This document shows, one piece after another, positions 53,459-63,191 of a DNA stretch of 64,000 bases. Made by a program: the position numbers and the translations under genes. Location: NCBI RefSeq assembly GCF_013520865.1, contig NZ_JACDXJ010000001.1, forward strand, positions 2,719,001 to 2,783,000, in the 5' to 3' direction. The notes under the pieces were generated by a model, which worked only from the letters and a program-made list of their open reading frames with translations, did not search any database and was not told the DNA's origin. Each line of letters begins with the position of its first letter. Position 1 is the stretch's first letter. This DNA is from Microvirga mediterraneensis. GTDB lineage: Bacteria; Pseudomonadota; Alphaproteobacteria; Rhizobiales; Beijerinckiaceae.

Positions 53459-55576
53459 CTATCGCCACATGCTACGCATCTTTGCGCCGACATCCACGCG
53501 AATGCTCTTTGTCGCAGCAGGTGACGTTGCCGGGTCCGGCACAGCCACAGGCCACGACACCCGTTCGAACAGCTTCAGGAGGCTACTCGGGATGAAGCGG
53601 GTGCGGGCAGCGTAAACATGACGATCGCCCGTGGCGGATTGTTGATGGGTGAAGAACCGCTGCGGCACAATGAGGTGCAGATGGTCCTTGGCCCGGGTCA
53701 TGGCCACGTAGAGCAGCCGCCGCTCCTCCTCGATCTCCGCCGTGGTGCCGGTGCCGAGATCCGACGGGATGCAGCCGTCGACCACGTTCAGCACGAACAC
53801 CGATTTCCACTCCTGGCCCTTGGCGGAATGGATCGTCGACAGGATCAGGTAGTCCTCATCGCGCAGAGGCACGCCGGCTTGGTCGCTCGTGGCATCCGGC
53901 GGATCGAGCGTGAGTTCGGTCAGGAAGCGCTCGCGCGAGGAATAGCCCGCCGCAATCTGCTCCAACTGGATCAGGTCGGCTTTGCGGGTCGCGGCATCAT
54001 CGTGCATGCGCTCGAGGTGGGGCTCGTACCAGGTCCGCGCCTGTTCAAGTTCTGCCGGCCATCCTGCGGTACCCGCGCGAAGCTGTGCAATTGCATTGAC
54101 GAATGAGGGCCACTCGTCTCCCGCCCGGGGCGGGGAAGGCGCTTCCATGAGCGCTCCGATCGGATCGGCGGCGTCATGCATGCGATCGAGCACCCGCTGG
54201 GCCGAGGTCGGGCCGACGCCGGGCAGAAGCTGCACCAGCCGGAAGCCGGCCACCCGATCGCGCGGGTTCTGGACAAACCGCAGCAAGGCGAGCAGGTCCT
54301 TGACGTGAGCGGCATCAAGGAACTTGAGGCCTCCGAACTTCACGAAGGGTATGTTGTGGCGGGTCAGCTCCACCTCCAGCGGCCCGCTGTGATGTGAGGT
54401 TCGAAAAAGCACCGCCTGCTGTTTGAGGCTCATGCCATTCTCGCGGTTCGCCAGCACCTGCTCGACCACGTAGCGGGCCTGATCGGTCTCGTCGCGCACC
54501 GCTACCAGTTGTGGCCGGTCCGCGGAGGTTCTGTCGGTCCAGAGATTTTTGGTGAAGTGCTCCGAGGCGAGCTCGATTACTGCATTCGCGGCGGCCAGGA
54601 TCGGCTGGGATGAGCGGTAGTTGCGGTCGAGGGTGATGATTGCAGCCGGTGGGCTGAACTGGCCGGGAAAGTCCAGGATGTTGCGGACGGTGGCCGCGCG
54701 GAACGAATAGATCGACTGGGCATCGTCCCCGACCACCGTCAGGCCCTGGCCGCCCGGCTTGAGGGCGAGCAGGATCGAGGACTGAAGCCGGTTCGTGTCC
54801 TGGTACTCGTCGACCAGGACATGATCGAAGCGTCCACCGAGTTCAACTGCGATCGAGGGCTCGGCCACCATCTGGGCCCAATAGAGCAGGAGATCGTCAT
54901 AATCGAGCACGTTCTGGCGCTGCTTCGCTTCGACGTAGGCGGCGAACAACTGCCGCAACTCGGCGGCCCAGCCGGCGCACCATGGGTATGAAGTGCGGAG
55001 CACCTCCTCCAGGGCTGTCTCGGCATTCACGCAGCGGGAATAGATCGCCAGACAGGTCGCCTTCGTGGGGAAGCGGCTCTGGGTCGTGGAGAACCCGAGC
55101 TCGTGTCGGACGAGGTTCATCAGGTCGGCCGAGTCCTCGCGATCATGGATCGAGAAGGCCGGGTCGAGACCAATTTCGGGCGCGTAGTCGCGCAGGAGCC
55201 TAGCGCCGATGCCATGGAATGTGCCGGCCCAGGTGAGGGCGTCGGTCATCACGCCTGCGTTCTGTCCCAGAACTTGGCCTGCAATCCGCTCGACCCGGCG
55301 CGCCATCTCGGTCGCGGCCCGGCGGGAGAAGGTGAGCAGGAGGATGCGGCGCGGATCGGCGCCCTTGACGATCAGATGGGCTACGCGATGGGCCAGGGTG
55401 TTGGTCTTGCCCGAACCGGCTCCGGCGATAACCAGAAGTGGCGCAGCCGAATGTAAGCCATCGGCCAGCAGACCGTGTTCGACTGCCTGACGCTGCCGTG
55501 GATTGAGTTGATCAAGGTAGGTAGGGTTCGCAGGCACAGTCGAATCATTCCTCTCTGGCCCATCATAGACCCTCAT
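53459..55576 (-). CDS. UvrD/PcrA-type DNA helicase
   Basis: A 705-residue superfamily 1A 3'-5' helicase. NPRQRQAVEHG is the Q motif, IAGAGSGKTNTLAHR near 50-64 is Walker A, VDEYQDTNRLQSSIL is motif II, GDDAQSIYSFRAA is motif III and LSTIHSAKGQEWKSVF and LLYVAMTRAKDHLHL are motifs V and VI. It lacks the usual C-terminal Tudor region, so it is a UvrD paralogue. Divergent from recA with a shared 130-base region that contains a LexA box. Confidence 0.88.
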   Translation of the reverse strand: MRVYDGPERNDSTVPANPTYLDQLNPRQRQAVEHGLLADGLHSAAPLLVIAGAGSGKTNTLAHRVAHLIVKGADPRRILLLTFSRRAATEMARRVERIAGQVLGQNAGVMTDALTWAGTFHGIGARLLRDYAPEIGLDPAFSIHDREDSADLMNLVRHELGFSTTQSRFPTKATCLAIYSRCVNAETALEEVLRTSYPWCAGWAAELRQLFAAYVEAKQRQNVLDYDDLLLYWAQMVAEPSIAVELGGRFDHVLVDEYQDTNRLQSSILLALKPGGQGLTVVGDDAQSIYSFRAATVRNILDFPGQFSPPAAIITLDRNYRSSQPILAAANAVIELASEHFTKNLWTDRTSADRPQLVAVRDETDQARYVVEQVLANRENGMSLKQQAVLFRTSHHSGPLEVELTRHNIPFVKFGGLKFLDAAHVKDLLALLRFVQNPRDRVAGFRLVQLLPGVGPTSAQRVLDRMHDAADPIGALMEAPSPPRAGDEWPSFVNAIAQLRAGTAGWPAELEQARTWYEPHLERMHDDAATRKADLIQLEQIAAGYSSRERFLTELTLDPPDATSDQAGVPLRDEDYLILSTIHSAKGQEWKSVFVLNVVDGCIPSDLGTGTTAEIEEERRLLYVAMTRAKDHLHLIVPQRFFTHQQSATGDRHVYAARTRFIPSSLLKLFERVSWPVAVPDPATSPAATKSIRVDVGAKMRSMWR

Positions 55577-55589
55577 TCCTGTTTTGTTC
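55575..55589. promoter_or_regulatory. imperfect LexA box overlapping the helicase start
   Basis: ATTC-CTGTTTT-GTTC has one mismatch to GTTC-N7-GTTC and overlaps the start codon of the helicase gene. It could repress that gene on its own or together with the perfect box 45 bases away. Confidence 0.35.
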
Positions 55590-55633
55590 GCAATGGCTCA
55601 GCTTGTCACCGCAGGACCAGGTCGCGACAATAT

Positions 55634-55648
55634 GTTCGCTCTTTGTTC
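55634..55648 (+). promoter_or_regulatory. LexA (SOS) box in the recA/helicase divergent promoter
   Basis: GTTC-GCTCTTT-GTTC, an exact GTTC-N7-GTTC box. It is 59 bases upstream of recA and 58 bases upstream of the helicase start, so it could control both. Confidence 0.85.
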
Positions 55649-55706
55649 TTTCTTTCGCCACACAAATCCTTAGGGTCAGGCTCTTCTGTTTAGCACTGGA
55701 TTCGGG

Positions 55707-56747
55707 ATGACCACGGATAAGACAAAAGCAATCGAGACTGCCGTCAGTCAGATTGAACGGGCCTTTGGCAAGGGCGCCATCATGCGCCTCGGCGGCGATC
55801 AGGTTGTCGAAGTGGAGACCGTCTCCACCGGATCACTGGGACTCGACATCGCTCTCGGCGTCGGCGGTCTGCCGCGCGGCCGGATCATCGAGGTTTATGG
55901 ACCAGAGTCATCGGGCAAGACGACGCTCGCGCTCCAGACCATAGCCGAGGCTCAGAAGAAGGGTGGCGTCTGCGGCTTCATTGACGCCGAACATGCGCTG
56001 GATCCGGTCTATGCCCGCAAGCTCGGGGTGAACTTGGATGATCTCCTCGTGTCTCAGCCGGACAACGGCGAGCAGGCACTTGAGATTGCTGACACGCTCG
56101 TGCGGTCAAGCTCGGTGGATATTCTCGTTATCGACTCAGTGGCAGCCCTCACGCCGAAGGCCGAGATCGAGGGCGAGATGGGCGAGAGCCGTCCCGGTCT
56201 CCAGGCCCGCCTGATGAGCCAGGCCCTGCGCAAGCTTACCGGTTCGATCAGCCGCACCAAGACGATGGTGATCTTCATCAACCAGATCCGCATGAAGATC
56301 GGTGTCATGTACGGCAGCCCTGAGACCACGACGGGCGGCAACGCGCTGAAGTTTTATGCGTCCGTGCGCCTCGACATCCGCCGCACGTCCACTCTGAAGG
56401 ACCGGGATGAGCCGATCGGCAACCAGGTGCGGGTGAAGGTCGTCAAGAACAAGGTCGCTCCACCCTTCAAGCAGGTCGAGTTCGACATTATGTTTGGTGA
56501 GGGCATTTCGAAGATGGGCGAACTGATCGATCTCGGGGTCAAGGCCAACGTGGTCGAGAAGTCCGGCGCCTGGTTTTCCTATGACAGCCAGCGCCTCGGC
56601 CAGGGCCGCGAGAACGCGAAGACTTTCCTGAAGGACAATCCCGAGGTTGCAGCCGAGATCGAAGGCAAGATCCGCCAGAATGCCGGTCTCCTGATTGCGG
56701 AGCTACAAGGGAACGACGATGTGGGCGCTTCAGAGGATGCCGCCTGA
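55707..56747 (+). CDS. recA: recombinase RecA
   Basis: A 346-residue recombinase and LexA co-protease. Walker [10 protein letters not shown] is at 65-73, Walker [13 protein letters not shown] near 133-144, loop L1 [18 protein letters not shown] and loop L2 [20 protein letters not shown], all canonical. The basic C-terminal domain ends in an acidic tail ([10 protein letters not shown]). It is expressed from a LexA-box promoter and followed by a terminator. Its neighbours are SOS genes, so it could be the sole copy or a second, accessory one. Confidence 0.96.
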   Translation: MTTDKTKAIETAVSQIERAFGKGAIMRLGGDQVVEVETVSTGSLGLDIALGVGGLPRGRIIEVYGPESSGKTTLALQTIAEAQKKGGVCGFIDAEHALDPVYARKLGVNLDDLLVSQPDNGEQALEIADTLVRSSSVDILVIDSVAALTPKAEIEGEMGESRPGLQARLMSQALRKLTGSISRTKTMVIFINQIRMKIGVMYGSPETTTGGNALKFYASVRLDIRRTSTLKDRDEPIGNQVRVKVVKNKVAPPFKQVEFDIMFGEGISKMGELIDLGVKANVVEKSGAWFSYDSQRLGQGRENAKTFLKDNPEVAAEIEGKIRQNAGLLIAELQGNDDVGASEDAA

Positions 56748-56762
56748 GGACACCCCTGTAGC

Positions 56763-56794
56763 AGAGCCCCTATCCCTGTGCCGCAGAGGGCTCT
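56763..56794 (+). terminator. recA terminator
   Basis: AGAGCCC at 56763-56769 pairs with GGGCTCT at 56788-56794, followed by TCATTAT. It starts 15 bases after the recA stop. Confidence 0.6.
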
Positions 56795-56816
56795 TCATTA
56801 TGCAGGAAAGTAAAAA

Positions 56817-56838
56817 GGCCGCCTCTTTGTAGGCGGCC
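56817..56838 (-). terminator. gapR terminator, probably bidirectional
   Basis: GGCCGCCT at 56817-56824 pairs with AGGCGGCC at 56831-56838. On the minus strand it is followed by TTTTT, so it terminates the gapR transcript. On the plus strand it backs up the recA terminator. Confidence 0.75.
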
Positions 56839-56868
56839 TTCTCGCAACCTGATTTGTTCAAAACGCTA

Positions 56869-57141
56869 TTAAGCGGCCTCGGCGACAGGAGCCGGGCCGG
56901 CTTCATCCATGGCCCGCATGTAGACGTCGAGCAGGCTGTCATGCTCGTCGCGCTCGTCCTGATCCTGCTTGCGCAGCTTGATGATTTCCTTGAGGATCTT
57001 CACGTCAAAGCCCTCTCCCTTGGCCTCGGAGAAGACTTCCTTCTTGGCCTCCATCAGGTCCTTGATCTCGCTCTCGATCTGCTCGATGCGCTCCACGAAC
57101 GAGCGGATCCGGTTGCCGGGAATTCCAACGACGTCACTCAT
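56869..57141 (-). CDS. gapR: GapR-family (DUF2312) nucleoid-associated protein
   Basis: A 90-residue, mostly helical protein that binds AT-rich or overtwisted DNA in alphaproteobacteria and helps replication. NRIRSFVERIEQIESEIKDL is the typical first helix, and EGFDVKILKEIIKLRKQDQD the conserved centre. Length and sequence fit the family well. It stands alone between recA and the exonuclease gene, with its own terminator. Confidence 0.88.
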   Translation of the reverse strand: MSDVVGIPGNRIRSFVERIEQIESEIKDLMEAKKEVFSEAKGEGFDVKILKEIIKLRKQDQDERDEHDSLLDVYMRAMDEAGPAPVAEAA

Positions 57142-57315
57142 GGCTTCTCCTTTGCCGTATGTGGACCGGCACTATCGGGCAGGGGAGTAAGCACCCCGTT
57201 AATCCGGAGCTTCAGTCCGGAGGAACAGCTTAAACAAGACCGCATCGGGTTCGGACGAACCGATGACGAGGGATAGGAATGAATCTCAGGTGCGCTTCGT
57301 GACATCCCGAAGAGG

Positions 57316-58323
57316 TCATGAGGCTGCCCTGAATCTCTCGAAAGCAGTGATCCGCTGAGTAAACGGCTCCACGTCCCGACGGTAAATCTCATGCCGCAGG
57401 AACTTCATCTCCGACTCGTACGCGTCCTCGGCAATCTCGATGAACCAGGACTTGGGGCGGCCGTTCGTGCCATCGTTCCAACGGTACCCTCGCTTCTTGA
57501 GGTTGTCCTTCATGTCGAAGGGTGAGCCTTCGGCCCAGATCCGCAGCAGGGTCTTCCGGGCTGAGGCCAGCAAATGGGTCATGGCACAACCTGCGTCCCC
57601 GTGAAGCGGAGCCGCCAGGACTTCCAGCAGGGCATGGCAGTCCTCGACCGCCCGGTGGCCCTGGTGGAACCAGCCGCACTGAGACAGCAGATAGCCGAGC
57701 TTCGAGCCCTCGAAACCATAGTCCGCCCACGACACCTCCGCATGGGAGCAGGCCCAGGCCTTCAGCGAAAAGCCATGAACCAGACGTTCACAGAAGGGTC
57801 GGTCGAAGCGGGCGTTGTGGGCGATCACCAGGTGAGCCGGCTGGATGAATGCCTCGACGGCAGCCAGGTCAATCGTATGCCCCTTCACCATCTCGGGTGT
57901 GATCCCGGTCAGGCGCGTGATGTCAGGGGTGATCGGGATCGCCGGCTCCCGCAAGGCGTTGTAGGTGTCGATGACATCGCCGATGCGGCCGTCCTCGTTA
58001 TATGAGAGCGCCACCATCCCGAGTTCGATGACCTCGTCCCGGGTGTGGTCGAGACCGGTGGTTTCGGTGTCCACGATGACGGCGACCCTTTCGCCTGGAA
58101 CCGCCATGCGGGCCGTCACCACGGGACGAGGCTGAAGGCGGCGCAGGACGCGGTACTGCCCGCTGGCTTGCAAGATGTCGGCAGCCGCCTCAAAGTCGGT
58201 AGACCTCAGCTGGAAGGTGCGCTTCTGTTCCCGCGGCTTAACCTGGATGGTGGAGGCGACGGGCTTCTGGATAGGCGGAGTAGCCTCGTCCAGTCCAAGA
58301 AACAGATCGGCCTGTCCCTGCAT
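57316..58323 (-). CDS. DEDDh 3'-5' exonuclease (DnaQ-like)
   Basis: A 335-residue protein with a DNA polymerase III epsilon-type exonuclease domain. Exo I DTETTGLD has Asp85 and Glu87. Exo II HNARFDRPF has Asp174. Exo III HRAVEDC has His223 and Asp228. A C-terminal region of about 70 residues (RGYRWNDGTNGRPKSWFIEI) is a known add-on in a subset of alphaproteobacterial exonucleases. The first about 75 residues are unassigned. It probably acts in DNA repair, given the recA neighbourhood. Confidence 0.85.
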   Translation of the reverse strand: MQGQADLFLGLDEATPPIQKPVASTIQVKPREQKRTFQLRSTDFEAAADILQASGQYRVLRRLQPRPVVTARMAVPGERVAVIVDTETTGLDHTRDEVIELGMVALSYNEDGRIGDVIDTYNALREPAIPITPDITRLTGITPEMVKGHTIDLAAVEAFIQPAHLVIAHNARFDRPFCERLVHGFSLKAWACSHAEVSWADYGFEGSKLGYLLSQCGWFHQGHRAVEDCHALLEVLAAPLHGDAGCAMTHLLASARKTLLRIWAEGSPFDMKDNLKKRGYRWNDGTNGRPKSWFIEIAEDAYESEMKFLRHEIYRRDVEPFTQRITAFERFRAAS

Positions 58324-58635
58324 TCAGTCCCACTCCTGCGGCAGTCATCGGGCGGCTGTGATGGAAGCCGCGAACGTTAGGGCAGGATCCGTCGCTGTTA
58401 GGTTAACGACAGGATTGCAATGCTGGACGCATGGAGGTGGCTCGTAGGTCAGGAATGCAGCAGTGACCAGATCGTCATATGGCTGCACCCGAGGGTCGTC
58501 TGCTCCAGGGAGCAGACCTGAGATATCGGCCCTGGACGGCTCACTACCGAAACGGTCGGTTAACCCAGCAAGGGCACTCTCTCTCTTCATGTGAATCAGG
58601 GACTGGGTGGGCCCCTCTTTCGGAGATGAATGCCC
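58324..58635. other. intergenic region between divergent genes
   Basis: About 310 bases holding the promoters of the exonuclease gene and of the small gene at 58636. Open frames here are short or antisense. No LexA box or repeat was seen. Confidence 0.35.
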
Positions 58636-59007
58636 ATGACGGAGAAGACCCTCGATGACGCCATCCACGAGAAGCTCAACCTGATTGCTCCAACCCTGAA
58701 AGCCATCCAAAGCGGCGGAGAGCGGGCCTACCTCGGCGACCTGCAGACGCTCCTGAGAAAGAACTTGGCGAGCCTGCTTGCCTTGTTTGAACGCGATCCG
58801 GGTCTGGATGCCGCAACAGCCGATCTTTACGCTGCCGCGGCCGCCATCGTGCAGGACGCGACGGCGGCGACCCAGCCGTACACGCGCAAACGGCGCCTGC
58901 TTCAGGAGGCGCAAGCGCGCTTCGAGGAGCGGATTGCGCTGGCAAGGCCTCGAGAGCGGCGATCGTCCGCCTCATGGCGTCAGAGTGAACTTTTCCGGGC
59001 GGCCTGA
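58636..59007 (+). CDS. hypothetical helical protein
   Basis: A 123-residue protein, nearly all helical by composition (HEKLNLIAPTLKAIQSGGER, then LGDLQTLLRKNLASLLALFE). The C-terminus is basic and Ser/Arg-rich (ARPRERRSSASWRQSELFR). No signal peptide, Cys pair or known motif. Two ATG codons six bases apart are possible; the second is given. Stands alone. Confidence 0.55.
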   Translation: MTEKTLDDAIHEKLNLIAPTLKAIQSGGERAYLGDLQTLLRKNLASLLALFERDPGLDAATADLYAAAAAIVQDATAATQPYTRKRRLLQEAQARFEERIALARPRERRSSASWRQSELFRAA

Positions 59008-59070
59008 CGGGTGCTCAGGTCAGGTTCTGCCTGTGCCAATCCTCGGCCTCCGCCCGAATTCAACCCACGG

Positions 59071-59739
59071 TCAGGTGCCGGCCGAGGATTGCCCAAGCTC
59101 GGCGGCGATGCCGCGCAGAGCCTGCTCGAAGGCTCCGGCCGGCTGGCCGCCGGAGATCAGCCATGTCCTGTTGATGACAACGGCTGGGACGGATCGGATG
59201 CCGGCGGAGATCCATTCCTGCTCAGCTTCACGAACGTCCTCGACATAGCGCCCCGACGCCAAAACCTCGCGCGCCACGTCCCCGTCGAGCCCGGCCGCAA
59301 CGGCCGCATCCACCAGCACCCCATGGTCAGACACGTTCGCGCCATCCGTGAAGTTCGCCTTGAACAGCGCGTGCTTCAGCTCCCGCTGGCACCCAATGGT
59401 GCCAGCCCAGTGCAGCAGGCGGTGAGCATCGAACGTGTTGTAGATCCGGCTCTCCTCAGACATGTTGAACGTGAAGCCGACCTCGCCCCCGCGCGCTCGG
59501 ATCATCGCGCGGCTCGCGACTGACTGCGCCGCCGTGGAGCCGTACTTCTCGGAGATATGCTCCCCGAGGTTCTGTCCCTCTGCAGGCATATTGGGATTGA
59601 GCTCGAACGGTTGGAATGTGATGGCGGCCTCCACCGCATCGGCAGTATTGGCCAGTGCCTGCTCAAGCCCCCGCAGGCCGATGACGCACCACGGGCAGGC
59701 CACGTCGGAAACAAAGTCGATCTTCAGGTGCTGGGTCAT
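59071..59739 (-). CDS. DsbA-family (FrnE-like) thiol oxidoreductase
   Basis: A 222-residue cytoplasmic thioredoxin-fold protein. The active site CPWC is at 15-18 in DFVSDVACPWCVIGLRGLEQ. The cis-Pro loop is in IRSVPAVVINRTW and the helical insert contains DAHRLLHWAG. There is no signal peptide, which places it with FrnE-like proteins rather than periplasmic DsbA. The ATG at 59739 is preferred although the ribosome binding site is weak; the frame is open 45 codons further. Confidence 0.85.
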   Translation of the reverse strand: MTQHLKIDFVSDVACPWCVIGLRGLEQALANTADAVEAAITFQPFELNPNMPAEGQNLGEHISEKYGSTAAQSVASRAMIRARGGEVGFTFNMSEESRIYNTFDAHRLLHWAGTIGCQRELKHALFKANFTDGANVSDHGVLVDAAVAAGLDGDVAREVLASGRYVEDVREAEQEWISAGIRSVPAVVINRTWLISGGQPAGAFEQALRGIAAELGQSSAGT

Positions 59740-60000
59740 GGCGCGGCTCGTGGTTGTTCTTGGAAAGCTTAAGGTCACGGAATCGCTGGGATACCATAGT
59801 GTCGAGACGTCCAGGGATGAACCTTTCAGGCGCTCGTTCACTTTCAAGAGATCCCTACGGCGGGTTCGCGCCACCGGATGCTAGACCGATCCTTCGCGAC
59901 TTCACCGATGGAGGCGCATAGCCTCATCATGCGCTACAACCGTCCGGCCGCGGGGTTCGTCAATTCAGATGAATGCCCCACAGTTTCAGGAGCAGCAGGA

Positions 60001-60879
60001 ATGACCGATTCATCCGACTACGTGCCGCCGAAGGTCTGGACCTGGAACAGGGGCAGCGGCGGGAGCCCCGTCACAAGCCACAACCGCCCGATCGCCGGCG
60101 CCACGCACGAGAAGGAATTGCCTATTGGCCGCCATCCCTTGCAGCTCTACTCGTTGGGAACGCCCAACGGCCAGAAGGTCACGATCCTGCTGGAGGAGTT
60201 GCTGGCGCTGGGTCATGCGGGCGCGGAGTACGATGCCTGGCTGATCAGGATCGGCGACGGCGACCAGTTCGGCAGCGGCTTCGTGGCGGTGAACCCGAAC
60301 TCCAAGATCCCCGCCTTGGTGGACCGTTCCGGCCCGAACCCGATCCGGGTCTTCGAGTCGGGCGCGATCCTGCTCTACCTCGCGGAGAAGTTCGGGGCGT
60401 TCCTGCCGAGCGAGGCCGGTCCGCGTGCCGAATGCCTGTCCTGGCTGTTCTGGCAGATGGGCAGCGCACCCTATCTCGGCGGAGGCTTCGGGCATTTCTA
60501 CGCCTACGCGCCGGTGAAGATCGAGTATGCGATCGATCGGTTCGCGATGGAGACCAAGCGGCAGCTCGACGTGCTCGACCGGCGGCTCGCGGACAACGAA
60601 TACGTCGCAGGGCCCGAATACACGATCGCCGATATGGCCATCTGGCCGTGGTACGGCGGCCTTGTGCAGGGGCGGCTGTACGAGGCTGGCGAGTTCCTGT
60701 CCGTGCAGGAATACCGGCACGTTCGCCGCTGGGCCGATGCGATCGGCGGCCGCCCTGCCGTCAAGCGTGGGCGGATCGTGAACCGCACCTCCGGCGAGCC
60801 CTCCGAGCAGTTGCACGAACGCCATGATGCCGGCGACTTCGACACCATGACCCAGGACAAGGTGGCTGCCCGGGAGTAA
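60001..60879 (+). CDS. yghU: glutathione S-transferase, YghU type (Nu class)
   Basis: A 292-residue protein with an N-terminal extension (YVPPKVWTWNRGSGG) and a GST thioredoxin-like domain (HPLQLYSLGTPNGQKVTILL). The glutathione-binding Glu-Ser is in IRVFESGAILLYLAEKFG, followed by the helical domain (YTIADMAIWPWYGGL). YghU-type enzymes bind two glutathiones and reduce disulfides or peroxides. The ATG has CAGGAG upstream. It is divergent from the DsbA-like gene, a plausible thiol-stress pair. Confidence 0.9.
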   Translation: MTDSSDYVPPKVWTWNRGSGGSPVTSHNRPIAGATHEKELPIGRHPLQLYSLGTPNGQKVTILLEELLALGHAGAEYDAWLIRIGDGDQFGSGFVAVNPNSKIPALVDRSGPNPIRVFESGAILLYLAEKFGAFLPSEAGPRAECLSWLFWQMGSAPYLGGGFGHFYAYAPVKIEYAIDRFAMETKRQLDVLDRRLADNEYVAGPEYTIADMAIWPWYGGLVQGRLYEAGEFLSVQEYRHVRRWADAIGGRPAVKRGRIVNRTSGEPSEQLHERHDAGDFDTMTQDKVAARE

Positions 60880-60902
60880 CGACACGGGGAGGGATCGTCG
60901 CC

Positions 60903-61649
60903 CTACTGGCAGATGCGGTAACGGTCGCTGGATCCGTGTTGCTCGATGTCGACGTGCAGGTGATCGTGATGCGCCTCGTCCGAACCGGGACCGAGGATCG
61001 TCGTGAACCAGCCGCAGGCCGCCGTCCGGAGAACTGCGAGCGCCGGATCCGGCGCGGTGTCGGTTGCAGGTTTGATCCGCAGGCTCGTTCCATCCGCGAG
61101 GTCGAAACCGGCGATGTCGATCGCGAGCCCTTGCGCATGGGCCGAGAGCTTGCCCGTCGTCGCCCGGTTCCGGTTGCGGCACTCGAAGCCGGGGCCGGTC
61201 TGGACGGCTTTCAGGTCGCTCCCCTTGATGCCGGCAATCAGCGGAGCCACGAGATCGCCGATCCAGTGCCCAAAGGGTCCAGCGAAACGGCAGGCCAGGA
61301 CGGGCTGATTGGCCAACCGGACATGCGTCTCAGGTTTCGTCGGAACCGGCACGGCCTTGAGCCGCACCGGCGTCTCGATCCGGCAGAGCTCGTTCGAGAC
61401 ATGGGGCGGCTCCGCAGGCTCGATCTCGAACCCGGCCGCCTTCAGGCTGGCCAGGCAATCCTCGGATGCCGGGACAGCTGGTGGCGTGTCTGCCGTCGGC
61501 GCCAGTGGAGCCTGAGGCTGTGGGGCAGGGGGCGTCGCGCCAGAAGGGGTCTCGATGGGCCGTGGAGGCGGCAGAGGTGGCACTGGCTGTGCCCAGGCGA
61601 CTTGAGCCATCAGCACGGGAACGATGACCGCGACGGATCTGATCAGCAT
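60903..61649 (-). CDS. extensin-like C-terminal domain protein, exported, peptidase-like
   Basis: A 248-residue protein with a signal peptide (IRSVAVIVPVLMAQVAWAQ) and a proline-rich linker to about residue 60. The extensin-like C domain follows. Metal-site motifs resembling M15 D-Ala-D-Ala peptidases are visible: SAHAQGLAIDIAGF and DEAHHDHLHVDI. Cysteines in DCLASL, LCRIETP, LACRFAG, FECRNR and TAACGWF could form disulfides in the periplasm. The start at 61649 has GGAGGAG upstream. A role in the cell wall is likely. Confidence 0.82.
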   Translation of the reverse strand: MLIRSVAVIVPVLMAQVAWAQPVPPLPPPRPIETPSGATPPAPQPQAPLAPTADTPPAVPASEDCLASLKAAGFEIEPAEPPHVSNELCRIETPVRLKAVPVPTKPETHVRLANQPVLACRFAGPFGHWIGDLVAPLIAGIKGSDLKAVQTGPGFECRNRNRATTGKLSAHAQGLAIDIAGFDLADGTSLRIKPATDTAPDPALAVLRTAACGWFTTILGPGSDEAHHDHLHVDIEQHGSSDRYRICQ

Positions 61650-61739
61650 CGGCTCCTCCGGTCCCCCACAGACCAACGTCAAGCTGAGCTGAAGGGTTGC
61701 GGGCTGTCCGACGGGGCCCCGGCCCCCCACATAGGGTGT

Positions 61740-62600
61740 ATGAGCCAGGAACTTCGCCGTCAGGAACCGCTTCCAGCGCCCGCAGGCCATGCCGCGCCAC
61801 CCGAAATTGCCCTTTCGGACGAGGACCGCGCGGCGCTGCGGCAGGCCGTGCTCGCGCTCGAGGGACCCAGCTACGTGGCCCGCCTGTCGGCCCTGGCGGG
61901 CCGGCCGGTCGAGCTGCTCGGGCAGGCGCTTCCTCAGGCGGCGTCCGACATGATCTCGAAGGCCACGCAGGCGGCGCTCACCCGCGCGCTGCGTTACGCG
62001 CTGAAGACGATTCCGAAGGAGGGCAGGGACCCCGAAACCCGCGTCCACAAGGCGCTGGCGGTCCTGTCAGGCGCCATGGGCGGGGCGCTCGGCGTCTCGG
62101 CGGTTCTGGTGGAACTGCCGGTCTCGACCGCGATCATGCTGCGGTCGATCGCCCGCATCGCCCAGAGCGAGGGCGAGGACCTCCAGGATTCGGAGACGGC
62201 GCTGGCCTGCCTGCAGGTCTTTGCCCTGGGCGGGCACTCCGGTTCGGACAACCTGCACGAGGCCGGCTACTTCGCCGTGCGGGCTGCGATGGCGAAGTCC
62301 GTCACCCGCGCCCTGCAGCAGATGGCCGGGCGCGGCGTCGTCGACGAGAGCGCCTCGGCCCTCGTGCGCCTGCTGGCCCAGATCGGAGCCCGCTTCGGAG
62401 TGGTCGTGTCGCAGAAGGTCGCCGCCCAGGCGGTGCCGGTGCTCGGTGCGATCGGCGGCGCGGCCGTCAACGCTGCCTTCGTCGATCACTTCCAGACGCT
62501 GGCCCGCGGGCACTTCACCGTGCGCCGGCTGGAGCGGATCTACGGTAAGGGGACGGTGCAGATGGCCTATGACCGGATCCGGGCCCAGGAACACCTGTGA
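61740..62600 (+). CDS. EcsC-family protein
   Basis: A 286-residue helical protein of the EcsC family. The core has [40 protein letters not shown], and [24 protein letters not shown] at the end. These hydrophobic stretches suggest membrane association. The function of the family is unknown. Its stop overlaps the start of the glycosylase gene (GTGA), so the two are co-translated. Confidence 0.85.
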   Translation: MSQELRRQEPLPAPAGHAAPPEIALSDEDRAALRQAVLALEGPSYVARLSALAGRPVELLGQALPQAASDMISKATQAALTRALRYALKTIPKEGRDPETRVHKALAVLSGAMGGALGVSAVLVELPVSTAIMLRSIARIAQSEGEDLQDSETALACLQVFALGGHSGSDNLHEAGYFAVRAAMAKSVTRALQQMAGRGVVDESASALVRLLAQIGARFGVVVSQKVAAQAVPVLGAIGGAAVNAAFVDHFQTLARGHFTVRRLERIYGKGTVQMAYDRIRAQEHL

Positions 62601-63169
62601 GCACGCGCGTGCCGAAGGCCGAGATCCTGTCGTCCGCGTTCTTCGCCCGGGATGCTGTCACCACCGCTCGGGATCTTGTCGGCGCCACTCTGCTCGTCGA
62701 TGGAATCGGCGGTGTGATCGTCGAAACTGAGGCCTACACGGGCGACGATCCGGCCTCGCACAGCTTCTGCGGCCCGACTGCCCGGAATGCAGCCATGTTC
62801 GGTCCGGCCGGGCATGCCTACGTGTACCTGTCCTACGGGATCCACTGGTGCCTGAACGTCGTCTGCCTGCCGGGGAGCGCTGTGCTGATCCGATCCCTGG
62901 AGCCCATCATCGGGCACGCGGCGATGATGGCGCGGCGTGGACTCGACGATCCTCGCCTTCTCTGCTCGGGTCCCGGCCGGCTCTGTCAGGCGTTAGGCGT
63001 GACGAGCACCCATAACGGGCTGCCATTGGACCAGGCGCCCTTCCAGGTTTTCCGCCGGGAGGAGCCAGTCGAGGTAACTGCAGGGCCGAGAATTGGGATC
63101 ACGCGCGCCACCGATAGGCTCTGGCGCTTTGCGCGCGCGGGATCGCGCTTCGTCAGTCGGAAGATCTGA
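62597..63169 (+). CDS. mpg: 3-methyladenine DNA glycosylase (AAG/MPG family)
   Basis: A 190-residue base-excision enzyme that removes alkylated purines. [20 protein letters not shown], the catalytic Glu in [39 protein letters not shown] and [10 protein letters not shown] are all canonical. GTG start within the stop region of the EcsC gene. Its pairing with an EcsC gene links alkylation repair to a membrane protein by translation, without an obvious reason. Confidence 0.93.
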   Translation: MSTRVPKAEILSSAFFARDAVTTARDLVGATLLVDGIGGVIVETEAYTGDDPASHSFCGPTARNAAMFGPAGHAYVYLSYGIHWCLNVVCLPGSAVLIRSLEPIIGHAAMMARRGLDDPRLLCSGPGRLCQALGVTSTHNGLPLDQAPFQVFRREEPVEVTAGPRIGITRATDRLWRFARAGSRFVSRKI

Positions 63170-63191
63170 GCGGGATTCCGGGCCGGCCCGG

